Shown: positions 54,756 through 64,000 of the stretch, piece by piece
Position numbering within the stretch: the first letter of the stretch is position 1
How the letters are laid out: every line of letters starts with the position of its first letter
DNA from: Rhodovulum adriaticum
Lineage (GTDB): Bacteria; Pseudomonadota; Alphaproteobacteria; Rhodobacterales; Rhodobacteraceae
Length of the DNA: 64,000 nt
Assembly (NCBI RefSeq): GCF_004345735.1
Contig: NZ_SLXL01000001.1
Location: 1 to 64,000, forward strand
Direction: 5' to 3'
Translations under genes and position numbers: made by a program
Notes under the pieces: generated by a model
Database searches by the model: none
Told to the model about the DNA's origin: nothing
What the model saw: the letters and a program-made list of their open reading frames with translations, nothing else

Positions 54756-56072
54756 CTAGTTCGCGGGCGTTTCCAGCCCCTCGGGCCGACCGACCACGAC
54801 AAAATGCAGTGCATCGGGCTGCAACAGGTCGGATGCCACGCGGCGGATATCCTCTTGCGTCACCGCGCGGATACGGTCGTTGCGCGTGGTGACGTAATCG
54901 GGGCTCAGCCCATCCATCTGCATGCCGACCAGAATGCGCGCGATCTTGGCGTTGCCGTCGAATCGCAGCGGGTAGGCCCCGGTCAGGTAGGTCTTTACCG
55001 CCTCCAGTTCCTCTTGCGTGACGCCATCCTGGGCCATGCGCGCCCATTCGGCCCGGATCACCTCGATCGCCTCGGCGACCCGCCCGTTGGACGAGGCCAC
55101 CTGCCCCAGCATCATCGGCGCAAGGTCCATCGGGTAGAGATAGGAATAGACGCCGTAGGTCAGGCCCCGCTTTTCGCGGACCTCTTCCATCAGACGAGAG
55201 CCGAAGCCGCCCGCGCCCAGAACCTCGTTCATCACATAGGCAGCAAAGAAGTCGGGATCGTCGCGTTCCATGCCCGGCTGGCCGAACACCGCCACCGCCT
55301 GCGGCGTGTCGAAGGGCACCACGGTTACACCGCCCGGCAGCCCGTAATCCGACTGCGGCGGCATCGGGGCGCCGGTTTCCGGCAGGCCCGCAAACAGCCG
55401 GTCCAGCAGCAGGCCCAGTTCCTGCGCCGTGATATCGCCCGCGGCGGCCACATACAGGCGGTCGCGCGCGATCACCCGTGCATGCGCCTCGACCAGATCG
55501 GCGCGGCGCAGCGCCTGCACGCTGTCCGCCGTGCCATCGGGGGCGCTGCCATAGGGATGGTCGCCAAAGGCCAGCCGATCAAAGGTCTGGCTGGCCAGCG
55601 CCTGCGGGTCCTTGGCATCAGAGGCAATGGCCGACAACACCTGCCCGCGCACCCGTTCGATCGCGTCCGCATCGAAACGCGGGGCGTGCAGCGACTGCCG
55701 CAGCAGATCCGCGGCCTGATCGCGGTTTTCGCTCAGCATGCGGGCCGACACCCGCAGCGAATCCGCGCCAACGTCAAAGCGAAAGCTGGCGGCCAGCGCA
55801 TCGCGGGCGCGGGCAAATTCGCGGGCGCCCATGTCGCCCGCCCCCTCCTCCAGCAGGGCCGTCATCAGGTTGGTCGCCCCGCGTTTGCCCGGCGCGTCCA
55901 GGCTGGCCCCACCACGAAAGCGGATTTCCAGCGCCACGAAGGGAATGTCGTGGCTTTCGACCAGCCACGCGCCCACACCGCCGGGCGATGTCACCTGCCG
56001 GATTTCAATCGCGGCCCGAACGGGCGCGGCCATCGTCAGCGCAAGCGCGAGGGCAAGAATCAGGCGCATCAT
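54756..56072 (-). CDS. M16 peptidase-like subunit without zinc motif
   Basis: A 438-residue M16B-family protein with signal peptide MMRLILALALALTMAAPVRA. At the site where active members have HxxEH it reads GKRGATNLMTALL, so it cannot bind zinc there. The C-half keeps the partner features GGFGSRLMEEVREKRGLTYG (Arg/Tyr pair that completes the active chamber). It overlaps the active subunit gene by four bases (ATGA), typical of heterodimeric M16B proteases in the periplasm. Confidence 0.92.
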   Translation of the reverse strand: MMRLILALALALTMAAPVRAAIEIRQVTSPGGVGAWLVESHDIPFVALEIRFRGGASLDAPGKRGATNLMTALLEEGAGDMGAREFARARDALAASFRFDVGADSLRVSARMLSENRDQAADLLRQSLHAPRFDADAIERVRGQVLSAIASDAKDPQALASQTFDRLAFGDHPYGSAPDGTADSVQALRRADLVEAHARVIARDRLYVAAAGDITAQELGLLLDRLFAGLPETGAPMPPQSDYGLPGGVTVVPFDTPQAVAVFGQPGMERDDPDFFAAYVMNEVLGAGGFGSRLMEEVREKRGLTYGVYSYLYPMDLAPMMLGQVASSNGRVAEAIEVIRAEWARMAQDGVTQEELEAVKTYLTGAYPLRFDGNAKIARILVGMQMDGLSPDYVTTRNDRIRAVTQEDIRRVASDLLQPDALHFVVVGRPEGLETPAN

Positions 56073-57415
56073 TGGGTCACCTCCGTCACCTCTGCCACGG
56101 GTCGCGACAGCCAGCCGGTCACGGCGTTCCCGCCTTTCAGAAGGTCGTGCGCGGCGGCCATCACATCCTCTGGCTTCACCGCCTGCAACACGTCGGGCCA
56201 GGCCTGCACATCCTCGATCGTCAGGCCAGAGGTCAGCGCGCGGCCATAGCGCCGGGCCAGTCCCTGGATGTTGTCACGGGCGTAGATCTCGGCGGCCAAC
56301 AACTGACTTTTGAGGCTGTCGAACAGGGCCGGGTCCACCCCCTCGCGCAAGAAGGCGGCAAGCGCCTTGTCCAGTGCGTCCTCGGCCGTTTCCAGCGACA
56401 CGCCGGGGGCGGGCACGACGAACAGGTTGAACGCAGTGTCGTCCAGAGACAGCCCGCCATAGGACGCGCCGGTATAAAGCGCGACCTGCCGCTCGAATTG
56501 CAGCCGCTCACCAAGGAAGGATGTGGCCCCCTCGCCCCCCAGCAATTCCGCCAGATAGGTCAGGGCGGCGGCGCGCCCCTGGTCGCCAGAGTCGCGTTCG
56601 GGGGCCAGATAGCTGCGCATCAGATAAGGCTGTGCAACGCGCGGATCCTCGAACATCACGCGCCGTTCGGCCAGGTGCGGCGGTTCCTGCGGGCGCACGC
56701 GTGCAGGCAGCGCATCCGACGGGGCCAGTCCGCCGAAATGCGTCTGCGCCATGTCGCGCACCGCATCGGGCGTCACGTCGCCGGCCACGACAAGGATGGC
56801 GTTGTTCGGCGCGTAATAGGTGTCGTAGAACGCCAGCGCATCGGCCTTGGACAGAGTTTCCATTTCATGCCGCCAGCCGATAATCGGGATGCCGTAAGGG
56901 TGGTTGAGGTAAAGCGCCGCGCGCATCTGTTCGCGAAACAGCGCGCCGGGGTCGTTGTCGGTGCGCTGGTTACGCTCTTCCAGGATCACGTCGCGTTCGG
57001 TTTCCACATCCGGCCCGGCTAGGCGCAGGTCGGTCATGCGGTCGGCCTCCAGCTGCATCATCAGGTCCAGCCGGTCGGCGGCGACGCGCTGGAAATAGGC
57101 CGTGTAATCCCAGGACGTGAACGCATTGTCGGACCCGCCCTGCGCCTTGACGATGCGGGAAAACGCGCCCGGCGCAACCTCGTCCGTGCCCTTGAACATC
57201 AGGTGTTCCAGGAAATGCGCGATCCCCGAAACGCCGGGCGGTTCATCCGCGGCGCCGACGCGATACCAGACCATGTTCACGGTGACCGGCGCGCGGTGAT
57301 CCTCGATCACGACGACCTGCAACCCGTTATCCAGGGTAAAGTCGGTCACCCGGTCGGCCGTCGCCGGACCTGCCCAGATCAGCAGAAGAACCAGTAGGTT
57401 GCGCAGTCGCCGCAT
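56069..57415 (-). CDS. M16 zinc peptidase, catalytic subunit
   Basis: A 448-residue periplasmic metalloprotease with signal peptide ending ATA near residue 20. The inverted zinc motif HFLEH is at 67-71 with the distal Glu in VILEERNQR. The first gene of the heterodimer pair; the second, zinc-less subunit follows with an ATGA overlap. Substrates are unknown, though related pairs degrade peptides in the envelope. It lies 85 bases downstream of the DUF3035 lipoprotein gene. Confidence 0.95.
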   Translation of the reverse strand: MRRLRNLLVLLLIWAGPATADRVTDFTLDNGLQVVVIEDHRAPVTVNMVWYRVGAADEPPGVSGIAHFLEHLMFKGTDEVAPGAFSRIVKAQGGSDNAFTSWDYTAYFQRVAADRLDLMMQLEADRMTDLRLAGPDVETERDVILEERNQRTDNDPGALFREQMRAALYLNHPYGIPIIGWRHEMETLSKADALAFYDTYYAPNNAILVVAGDVTPDAVRDMAQTHFGGLAPSDALPARVRPQEPPHLAERRVMFEDPRVAQPYLMRSYLAPERDSGDQGRAAALTYLAELLGGEGATSFLGERLQFERQVALYTGASYGGLSLDDTAFNLFVVPAPGVSLETAEDALDKALAAFLREGVDPALFDSLKSQLLAAEIYARDNIQGLARRYGRALTSGLTIEDVQAWPDVLQAVKPEDVMAAAHDLLKGGNAVTGWLSRPVAEVTEVTQ

Positions 57416-57500
57416 CGCCCGTCCCCTTTCGAACCGTTCCAGTTCAAGCTACGGGGAAAGGGGCCGTTTTCAAGACGGGGCCACGGGGATGTGAGCGGGC

Positions 57501-58028
57501 TCAATCCTCTTCGGACAGCGTCGCCTTGGGGGGTGCGGAAACGTTGCGCACGCCCCGCTGCCGCCAGCGTTCCAGTTCGGCGTACTGGTCCAGCGACTGT
57601 CTTTCGTAGGCGCGGAAATAGACGTTGGTGTTGAACACCCGTTCCAGCAGCCGGCCATCGTTGCGGCGGCGGTATTCCAGATCCTCGGCCGCCAGGGTCT
57701 GACGGATGGACTGCGACACGCCAAAGCGGGTGACATGGGAAATCAGGCCGTTATCGGCCCGCGCCCCGGCCCCCGGGCGCCCGCCAAGGGCGGCGATCGC
57801 ATCGGATTCAGGTGTCGGATCGGTGCGCGAGGACTGGCCCGGGGTCGGCGCGGGCAGCGCCGACAGATCCTGCGGCATTTCCAGCGGCTTGTTCGGCAGG
57901 ATCATGAATTCGTCCGGCGAGCCGGATTGCGAGCGGACATTCATCAGTTGCGGGGTCTTGTCGCCCGAGCAGCCAGCCAGGATTGAGGCCACCACCGCCC
58001 CCAGGAGCATGCTCCGACTGACACGCAT
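57501..58028 (-). CDS. DUF3035-family lipoprotein
   Basis: A 175-residue protein with lipoprotein signal MRVSRSMLLGAVVASILAGC (lipobox LAGC, Cys20). The remainder is hydrophilic, with a conserved middle (PDEFMILPNKPLEMPQDL) and a C-terminal helix ending YAELERWRQRGVRN, as in DUF3035, which is almost always found beside lspA in this group. The ATG at 58028 is preceded by GGAGGG, better than the ATG five codons upstream. Function unknown. Confidence 0.92.
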   Translation of the reverse strand: MRVSRSMLLGAVVASILAGCSGDKTPQLMNVRSQSGSPDEFMILPNKPLEMPQDLSALPAPTPGQSSRTDPTPESDAIAALGGRPGAGARADNGLISHVTRFGVSQSIRQTLAAEDLEYRRRNDGRLLERVFNTNVYFRAYERQSLDQYAELERWRQRGVRNVSAPPKATLSEED

Positions 58029-58080
58029 CTTTCGTCCCTCCATCCGGTTCCGCCCTCTTTAACGCAGGTGTCCGCCCGCG

Positions 58081-58551
58081 TCACGGGGTCTTGTCGCGGC
58101 CGGTAAAGACGACCAGCCCCAACGCCCCGGCAAAAATCGCGATATCGGCCACATTGAACGCATAAGGATTGTCGATCCCGCAGCACGACATGTTCAGGAA
58201 ATCGGCCACCGCGCCATAGATCACCCGATCCACCGCATTGCCCAACGCGCCCCCGATCAGCAACCCCGCCGACAGGCGCGCCCAGATGCCGTGCGACTCG
58301 CGCAGCATCCAGACCAGCACGCCCGCCGAAATCGCCAGGGCAACCCCGATCAGGATCCAGCGGCCCGCATCGCCCTCGGCGGGCAGCAGGCCGAAATTGA
58401 TCCCCCGGTTCCACGCCATGCGCAGGTTCAGGTAGGGGGGCCAGACATCCAGGCGCAGCGTTTCGGCCAGGTCCAGCACGTGCACCACGTACACCTTGAC
58501 GATCTGGTCCAGGGCGAACACCGCCCCAGCCATGGCAAACAGCGCGCGCAT
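58081..58551 (-). CDS. lspA: Lipoprotein signal peptidase (signal peptidase II)
   Basis: A 156-residue four-helix aspartyl protease that cleaves prolipoproteins before the modified cysteine. Motifs: [28 protein letters not shown] (first catalytic Asp) and FNVADIAIF (second catalytic Asp). It starts 19 bases after purH and precedes the DUF3035 lipoprotein gene, one of its own likely substrates. Confidence 0.97.
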   Translation of the reverse strand: MRALFAMAGAVFALDQIVKVYVVHVLDLAETLRLDVWPPYLNLRMAWNRGINFGLLPAEGDAGRWILIGVALAISAGVLVWMLRESHGIWARLSAGLLIGGALGNAVDRVIYGAVADFLNMSCCGIDNPYAFNVADIAIFAGALGLVVFTGRDKTP

Positions 58552-58570
58552 CGCCCGCCCCCCCTGCCGA

Positions 58571-60160
58571 TCAGTGCCGGAAGTGGCGCATGCCGGTGAA
58601 CACCATCGCCAGCCCGGCCTCGTCGGCGGCGGCGATCACCTCGTCGTCGCGCATGGACCCGCCGGGCTGGATCACCGCCGTCGCCCCGGCCTCGGCCGCC
58701 GTCAACAGACCATCGGGGAAGGGGAAGAACGCATCAGAGGCCACGACCGACCCCTTGGTCGGCGTGCCCGGCAGGCCAACGGCCTCGGCCATGTCCTGGG
58801 CCTTGCGCGCGGCGATGCGGGTGGAATCCACCCGGCTCATCTGGCCGGCGCCGACACCCACGGTCGCGCCATCCTTGACGTAGACGATGGCGTTGGATTT
58901 CACATGCTTGCCCACGGTCCAGGCGAACAGCATATCGGCGATCTCGGCCTCGGTCGGGGCTTTCTTGGTGACCACCTTCAGATCGTCGGCGGTGATCCGC
59001 CCGTTATCCTTGTCCTGCGCCAGGAACCCGCCGGAGACCTGCCGGATCGTCATCCCGGCGGCGGCCGGGTTGGCCAGGCCCCCGGTGGTCAACAGGCGCA
59101 GGTTCTTCTTGGCGGCAAAGACCTCTTTGGCGGCATCGTCAGCGGCGGGCGCGATGACGACCTCGGTAAAGATCTCACAGATCGCGCGCGCCGTGGCCTC
59201 GTCCAGCTTCATGTTCAGCGCGATGATCCCGCCAAAGGCCGAGGTCCGGTCGCAGTCAAACGCCCGGCGGTACGCATCTTCCAGGCTGGCGCCGCGGGCC
59301 ACGCCGCAGGGGTTGGCGTGCTTGATGATCGCGCAGGCCGGGCCATCGGCAGGCAGGAATTCGCTGACCAGTTCGAACGCCGCGTCAGTGTCATTGATGT
59401 TGTTGTAGGACAGTTCCTTGCCCTGCCACTGTTTCGCGGTCGCCACGCCGGGCCGGTCGGATCCGTCCAGGTAAAAGGCCGCGCGCTGGTGCGGGTTTTC
59501 GCCATAGCGCAGGGTCTGGGCCAGAGACCCGGCCACTACACGGCGGCGGGGGGCGTCCTGCCCGATGGCACCGGCCATCCAGTTGGACACCGCCGCATCA
59601 TAGGCCCCGGTGCGGGCATAGGCGGTCTGCGCCAGTTGCTGGCGGAAGGCCAGCGAGGTCGCACCGTCATTGGCATCCAGTTCGGCCAGCAGGGCGGCGT
59701 AATCCTCGGTATCGACCACCACGTTCACGAAGGCATGGTTCTTGGCGCCCGCACGGATCATTGCCGGGCCACCGATGTCGATATTCTCGACACATTCGGC
59801 GTAATCGGCCCCTTTGGCGACGGTCGCCTCGAACGGGTAAAGGTTCACCACCAGCAGGTCGATTCCGGCGATGCCATGGGTTTCCATCGCGGCCAGATGC
59901 TCGGGGTTGTCGCGCAGCGCCAGCAGGCCGCCATGCACCATCGGGTGCAGCGTCTTGACCCGCCCGTCCATCATTTCGGGAAATCCCGTCACCTCGGCCA
60001 CATCCACCACGCCAAGGCCCGCCTCGCGCAGGGCCTTGGCGGTGCCGCCGGTGGACAACAGTTCCACCCCGCGCGCGGCCAGCGCCTGGCCCAGTTCGAC
60101 CAGCCCGGTCTTGTCGGAAACGGAAAGCAATGCGCGGCGAACGGGGACGAGATCGGTCAT
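58571..60160 (-). CDS. purH: Bifunctional AICAR transformylase/IMP cyclohydrolase
   Basis: Catalyses the last two steps of IMP synthesis. The 529-residue protein has an MGS-like cyclohydrolase domain (1-150; [33 protein letters not shown]) and the transformylase domain with KHANPCGVA and FFPFPDGL. Normal length. Upstream by 36 bases is the heparinase-like gene, so they may share a transcript. Confidence 0.98.
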   Translation of the reverse strand: MTDLVPVRRALLSVSDKTGLVELGQALAARGVELLSTGGTAKALREAGLGVVDVAEVTGFPEMMDGRVKTLHPMVHGGLLALRDNPEHLAAMETHGIAGIDLLVVNLYPFEATVAKGADYAECVENIDIGGPAMIRAGAKNHAFVNVVVDTEDYAALLAELDANDGATSLAFRQQLAQTAYARTGAYDAAVSNWMAGAIGQDAPRRRVVAGSLAQTLRYGENPHQRAAFYLDGSDRPGVATAKQWQGKELSYNNINDTDAAFELVSEFLPADGPACAIIKHANPCGVARGASLEDAYRRAFDCDRTSAFGGIIALNMKLDEATARAICEIFTEVVIAPAADDAAKEVFAAKKNLRLLTTGGLANPAAAGMTIRQVSGGFLAQDKDNGRITADDLKVVTKKAPTEAEIADMLFAWTVGKHVKSNAIVYVKDGATVGVGAGQMSRVDSTRIAARKAQDMAEAVGLPGTPTKGSVVASDAFFPFPDGLLTAAEAGATAVIQPGGSMRDDEVIAAADEAGLAMVFTGMRHFRH

Positions 60161-60196
60161 CGGGGTATCCTTCGTGTGTGGTCGGCGGGCCCGGCC

Positions 60197-61915
60197 CTAG
60201 GGTGTCTGCGACAGCACCAGGGCCTCGTCGGTCGCAGCTGGTTCCAGATCGCGCAGCGCCCGCGGAGTGTCCTGCGCCTTGGCCAGGGTCCATGTGATGA
60301 GGCTCGCATAATCCATCACGCGGGCAGATAGAACGATTTGTTTCGTCGCGCGCGGTTTCAGGCGGCCTTTTTCCAGGTACACGCTGGGCGCCAGCCGCAA
60401 TTCCGCGGCGCCATCGTGACGCAGAACCCAGATTTCACCGCTTTTCAGGGCCAGCGACACCGCCGCGCCGCCCATGTCGATCGCGGCATCCACATCGGGG
60501 TGCAGATGGAATCGGATGGAAAAGCCGATCCCCTGCAGGCTGACCCCGTCCATCGCCCGGTCAAAGCGCGCGCGCTCGTCCTCGTCAAAGGCGGCAAGCG
60601 TGTCCTCGCCCGACAGGGCGCGCCCGTCATAGGCCAGCCGCAACTGGCGCACATGCGTCAGTCCGTGGGTGGGCCCATAACCGTCATGCCAGGCGGTCAG
60701 GCCGTGCCCGCCCAGCCCCGATTCCTGCCGGGCCTCTACCGTCGCGGGCGTGTCCACCAGCCACAGCCCCTGGCCGCGCCCGTGCAACGCCCCCAGCCGG
60801 GACGAGGACAGCCCATCCAGCCCCAGTGCCGAATGGGATTGCGTGGCGCGCCCCGCCTTGCGCCAGTCGGGCCCGAAACTGCCCCCCGCGCCGCAATTGA
60901 CGATCACCGGGCGGCGGCCCGAGGTCAGCTCGAACGCCAGGGTCGAGGCATGCGCCTGACGCGCGGCGGCGCGGACGGGCGGCGGCGCGGCATCGACAAT
61001 CACGGTGCTGCGCCCCGCCGACAGCCGCGCATAGCCCATCGCCAGCCCCTTGATCCCGCGCGGGCGCACGCCGGCCTCTGCCAGGGCCTGGTCCAGCCGA
61101 CCGGGCAGGCCGCGCCCGCCCCCATGAAACCGCGCCAGCCCGCCATCGGCATGGCGCAGCGCACGCAGCACCGGCGCGATGCGTTCGATCGCGGCGCGGT
61201 GGGCGGGGCCCGGTTCGCGCCCGACCTCACGCAATGTCGCCTCGGCCCAGGTCAGCAGGGTAAAGATGTCCAGCAATTCCTCGGGGGTGCGGCTGGGAAT
61301 GCCGCCATCGGCATCGATCTGGCCCGCGCATTCCCGTTCCAACGCGCGCAGGGCGGGGGCGGTATAGCGGTCCAGCCCCGTCAGCGACAGCCCCGCATAA
61401 AGCAGCCCGGTCAACGCCTCGAACCGGGGCAGGCCCGGCTGCGCCCGGCGCCATGTGCGCGACAGAAAACGGGTCTGACGGGCCAGTGACCCATAGAGCG
61501 CCCGCGCCCCCTCCCCGTCCAGACCGTTCAGCAGCAACAGCGCATGGTGCACCCAGCGGATCAGCCGCCGCCCGGTCAGGTCCGGGGTCCAGCCCGGCCC
61601 GCGCCCCCGGCCATAGCGGGCAATCCAGCCCAGCGTCCAATCCTGCGCGCAGCGCCGCGCCGCGCCGTCGCCCGCGGCCGCCAGATCGTCCAGCCAGGTG
61701 AAACCGTGCAGCGCCGCGGCAAAGGCCGGGCCGGGCGGGTCCAGATCCCAGATGGGGGTATCCGGCGCCTCGACCAGGGCGCCCTCGAACAGGAAATTCC
61801 CGGCACACAGCTGGCGCCCACGCGCGTAAGACCCGATCGAACGCGGCTCGGGCTGCGACACGAACCCGCTGGCCGGGCGGGCAAATCCTGCCAGCCGCGC
61901 CTGAAGGCGGATCAT
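60197..61915 (-). CDS. Heparinase II/III-like protein
   Basis: A 572-residue protein of the heparinase II/III family (alpha-toroid plus beta-sandwich): WIARYGRGRGPGWTPDLTGR and VNCGAGGSFGPDWRKAGRAT (family core), HGLTHVRQLRLAYDGRALSG near the C-domain. Rhodobacteraceae carry it constantly between rsmB and purH, with no polysaccharide genes, so a cell-envelope role is more likely than glycosaminoglycan breakdown. The ATG at 61915 is chosen over 61966 because family similarity starts at ARLAGFARPASGF. Confidence 0.88.
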   Translation of the reverse strand: MIRLQARLAGFARPASGFVSQPEPRSIGSYARGRQLCAGNFLFEGALVEAPDTPIWDLDPPGPAFAAALHGFTWLDDLAAAGDGAARRCAQDWTLGWIARYGRGRGPGWTPDLTGRRLIRWVHHALLLLNGLDGEGARALYGSLARQTRFLSRTWRRAQPGLPRFEALTGLLYAGLSLTGLDRYTAPALRALERECAGQIDADGGIPSRTPEELLDIFTLLTWAEATLREVGREPGPAHRAAIERIAPVLRALRHADGGLARFHGGGRGLPGRLDQALAEAGVRPRGIKGLAMGYARLSAGRSTVIVDAAPPPVRAAARQAHASTLAFELTSGRRPVIVNCGAGGSFGPDWRKAGRATQSHSALGLDGLSSSRLGALHGRGQGLWLVDTPATVEARQESGLGGHGLTAWHDGYGPTHGLTHVRQLRLAYDGRALSGEDTLAAFDEDERARFDRAMDGVSLQGIGFSIRFHLHPDVDAAIDMGGAAVSLALKSGEIWVLRHDGAAELRLAPSVYLEKGRLKPRATKQIVLSARVMDYASLITWTLAKAQDTPRALRDLEPAATDEALVLSQTP

Positions 61916-62050
61916 CGTGTTGCCGCGCGGCCGCGACGCGGGGGGGCTGTGCCGGGCGCCTGCCATGGTCGGGTACTGCTCTGGGACATTTTGCCTGTTT
62001 GGCCCACAATACCGGCGCCGGGCGCGGGTGTCACCGGCTTTGCCGCATGC

Positions 62051-63331
62051 TCAGCCCGATTTGACAAGGCAGGCCATATAGAACCCATCCATCCCGCCGC
62101 GATCCGGCCAGAAATCGGGGCGCAGGCGCAGCCCGCCCAGATCGTCGCGCCAGTCGGGCGCAATACCCGGCAGATCGGCGGGCCGGACGGACAGGCCGGG
62201 GTGACGGTCCAGCGTGGCGGCGACCTGTTTTTCGCCCTCTTCGGGCAGCAACGAACAGGTGCAAAAGACCAGCCGCCCCCCCGGCGCCAGCAGGTCCAGC
62301 GCCCGGTCCAGCAGTTGTGCCTGCAACGCGAAAAGCGGCTTGATCGACGCGCCGTCCTTGGCAAAGGGCAGGTCGGGATGGCGGCGGATCGTACCGGTGG
62401 CCGAACAGGGCGCATCCAGCAGGATCGCATCAAGGGGCTGGGGCGGCGACCATGTCAGCGCATCGGCGACTACCAGATCGGCGGACAGATCGGTGCGGGC
62501 CAGGTTTTCCTCTACCCGCGCCATGCGTTGTTCGGAAATGTCCAATGCGGTGACCTGTGCCCCGGTGGCCGCCAGTTGCATCGTCTTGCCCCCGGGCGCG
62601 GCGCACAGGTCGGCCACCCGTTCGCCGGGTTTCGCGGCCAGCAGGCGCGCGGGCAGCGCGGCGGCAGCATCCTGCACCCACCAGGCGCCCTCGGCATAGC
62701 CCGGCAGGGCGGACACCTGCGCCGCCCCGTGCAGACGTACCGATCCGGTGGGCAGCGCGACGCCCCCGACCATGTCGGCCAGCGCGTCCGCGTCGCCATC
62801 GCGCGGCGTCAGGTCCAGGGGCGCACCGGCGGCATGCGCGGCCTCAACCCCCGTCACGGCGGCGCGGCCCCAGGCGCTGTCCAACCGCCCGCGCAGCCAG
62901 CCGGGCAAACGTTGCGGCGGCAGCGCGTCCCACGCGGCGGGCGGGGTCTCGGCCACCTTGCGCAGCACCGCGTTGACCAGCCCGGCCATCGCGCCGGTGC
63001 GCCGGTCCGCACGGGCCAACGCCACGGCGGCATTGACCGCGCCATGGGCGGCGGCGGCCTCTTGCAGCATTTCGACGGTGGCCAGGCGCAGCAGGGCGCG
63101 CACCGGGGGCGGCGGGGCTTTGCGCAGGTGCGGCTTCAGCACGGCGTCGGCCCGGTCGATGTGGCGCAGGGTCATCCGCGCCAGCCGGGCTGCGCGCGCG
63201 CGTTCCGCCGGGGTCAGATCGGCCAGGGGGCCGAACTCGCCCTCCATCTCGGCCAGAAGCTGGCGGTCCTCCAGCACCGCGCGCAGCAATTGCCACGCCG
63301 CCCCCCGCGCCCTGTCGCCCTGCCCTGCCAT
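62051..63331 (-). CDS. rsmB: 16S rRNA m5C967 methyltransferase
   Basis: A 426-residue RsmB-type enzyme: NusB-like N-domain (about 1-130) and Rossmann methyltransferase with DLCAAPGGKTMQLA (SAM site), DAPCSATGTIRRHPD and CTCSLLPEEGE (the two catalytic cysteines). The long upstream frame has no support; the ATG at 63331 gives the family start AGQGDRARGAAWQLL. It diverges from the SdhAF4-type gene. Confidence 0.95.
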   Translation of the reverse strand: MAGQGDRARGAAWQLLRAVLEDRQLLAEMEGEFGPLADLTPAERARAARLARMTLRHIDRADAVLKPHLRKAPPPPVRALLRLATVEMLQEAAAAHGAVNAAVALARADRRTGAMAGLVNAVLRKVAETPPAAWDALPPQRLPGWLRGRLDSAWGRAAVTGVEAAHAAGAPLDLTPRDGDADALADMVGGVALPTGSVRLHGAAQVSALPGYAEGAWWVQDAAAALPARLLAAKPGERVADLCAAPGGKTMQLAATGAQVTALDISEQRMARVEENLARTDLSADLVVADALTWSPPQPLDAILLDAPCSATGTIRRHPDLPFAKDGASIKPLFALQAQLLDRALDLLAPGGRLVFCTCSLLPEEGEKQVAATLDRHPGLSVRPADLPGIAPDWRDDLGGLRLRPDFWPDRGGMDGFYMACLVKSG

Positions 63332-63346
63332 CGCCCGTGCCCCCGC

Positions 63347-63374
63347 TTGCCAGTCAACCGCGCCGGGGTATATC
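63347..63374 (+). promoter_or_regulatory. Likely promoter of the DUF1674 gene
   Basis: TTGCCA (63347-63352), 16-base spacer, TATATC (63369-63374); the ATG follows about 30 bases on. Confidence 0.5.
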
Positions 63375-63404
63375 ACCATTGCCGCACCGGCAAGGAGCCC
63401 CGCC

Positions 63405-63590
63405 ATGACAGACGAACCCCGCAAGGATCTGCCCCCCGCCGCGATCCGCGCCCTGCAAGAGGCCGCAGAACGCCGCAAGAAGGCCGAGGCCGAGGCACAC
63501 GCGATGCCCACGGAACTGGGCGGCCGCGACGGGCCGGAACCCGTGCGCTATGGCGATTGGGAGAAGAAGGGGATCGCGGTCGATTTCTGA
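63405..63590 (+). CDS. DUF1674/SdhAF4-type assembly factor
   Basis: A 61-residue charged protein. The C-terminal motif GPEPVRYGDWEKKGIAVDF is the hallmark of DUF1674, whose eukaryotic member SdhAF4 helps assemble flavinylated SdhA of succinate dehydrogenase. The N-half is a Lys/Glu/Ala-rich helix. AAGGAG precedes the ATG. It sits away from sdh genes, next to rsmB, as usual in the family. Confidence 0.92.
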   Translation: MTDEPRKDLPPAAIRALQEAAERRKKAEAEAHAMPTELGGRDGPEPVRYGDWEKKGIAVDF

Positions 63591-63606
63591 CCGCCGCGCG
63601 GCGCGC

Positions 63607-63960
63607 CTATTTCAGGCGCAGGTCCGCCGTGTCCCCCGCGCCCCGGTCGGCGGTAAAGCGCAGCGTTTGCCCGCGCACCTGCACCAGTTGGCAATTGTCG
63701 CCCAAGCGTTCGCTGCCCACGACCATGTCACGACAGAAATAGCGCCCCTCCCACCGCCAGGCCCCGCGCACCTGGCGCCCGAAGGCCTGTCCGGCGATGG
63801 TGCCGCCGGGGGCCACATCCAGCGAGATACCGAATCGGGTCAGGCTGCGGCCCTCGACCAGGCCCAGAAACCCCGCACGGGTTTCCACCCTTTGGAACCC
63901 TTCGGCCCAAAGGGGCGTTGCAGGCAGCGCCAGCGCGGCGGCGAAAAGGGGGCGGATCAT
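63607..63960 (-). CDS. Small secreted protein, function unknown
   Basis: A 117-residue protein with signal MIRPLFAAALALPATPLWA. The mature part is a short beta-rich domain with two cysteines (RYFCRDMVV and GDNCQLVQV) probably forming a disulfide. The ATG at 63960 is placed ideally behind GGAGG; an in-frame ATG at 63978 is less good. Convergent with the DUF1674 gene. Confidence 0.82.
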   Translation of the reverse strand: MIRPLFAAALALPATPLWAEGFQRVETRAGFLGLVEGRSLTRFGISLDVAPGGTIAGQAFGRQVRGAWRWEGRYFCRDMVVGSERLGDNCQLVQVRGQTLRFTADRGAGDTADLRLK

Positions 63961-64000
63961 CGCGAACCTCCGTGCCATGTCACGGGGGGTATACGCGGCC

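Overview
This is a 64 kb stretch of GC-rich chromosomal DNA, almost certainly from an alphaproteobacterium of the Rhodobacteraceae (Paracoccus/Rhodobacter/Roseobacter group). The evidence is the gene content and order: a RpoE-ChrR pair facing its singlet-oxygen operon, the 41-residue L36 type, DUF3035-LspA, and DUF1674 beside rsmB. Gene density is high, many junctions overlap by 1-4 bases (ATGA or TGATG), and most genes have GGAG-type ribosome binding sites. I see no prophage, insertion sequence, CRISPR array or rRNA. There is one tRNA (Val-GAC).

Layout. 1-304 has no convincing gene but holds an AT-rich patch and a perfect palindrome. 305-5.3 kb: MsrPQ periplasmic methionine-sulfoxide repair, a membrane-anchored glutamate-synthase-like enzyme, a secreted DUF302 protein behind a probable FNR-type promoter, and two exported fasciclin-domain proteins. 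5.3-13.6 kb: ClpB with a heat-shock-type promoter, an orphan sulfotransferase, pyrF, a Nudix-NfeD-SPFH run, a DinB polymerase with an N-terminal zinc ribbon, and an N-formylglutamate amidohydrolase homologue. 13.6-15.9 kb: tRNA-Val, rpmJ and class I PHA synthase. 16-24.9 kb: one long leftward cluster encoding a Liv-type ABC importer framed by two different acyl/aryl-CoA ligases. 25.2-27.4 kb: both dehydrogenases of the saccharopine lysine pathway. 27.5-34.3 kb: two small proteins, then a five-gene coupled operon (SDR, DUF3833, MFS, DUF1365, FAD oxidoreductase) facing rpoE-chrR, with a matched pair of divergent RpoE-type promoters between them. 34.3-42 kb: rmuC-mutL, a GH13 sugar phosphorylase, two small membrane proteins and panBC. 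42-49.5 kb: a peptide-type ABC importer (binding protein, two permeases, fused double ATPase) with a clear creatinase gene set inside it and a P1-family aminopeptidase at its end. 49.5-54.7 kb: a secreted protein, an alpha/beta hydrolase, succinate-semialdehyde dehydrogenase and an EF-G paralogue with an eroded GTPase domain. 54.7-64 kb: a paired M16 protease (one active, one inactive subunit), DUF3035 lipoprotein, lspA, purH, a heparinase-like protein, rsmB, an SdhAF4-type factor and a small secreted protein.

How the parts fit. Most of the window is housekeeping and catabolic import. The most coherent stress unit is the RpoE/ChrR block. The most interesting structure not explained by genes is a family of 3' elements: GC-rich hairpins followed by a TATTT-N3/4-CCAAGAAGAAG tail. 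Four clear copies and one decayed copy each lie just downstream, in sense orientation, of a gene. Two copies show compensatory changes in the same stem. No single cluster looks like a wholly new defence or metabolic system. The candidates most worth testing are the 3' element family, the truncated EF-G, the creatinase-transporter island and the FNR-type DUF302 promoter.
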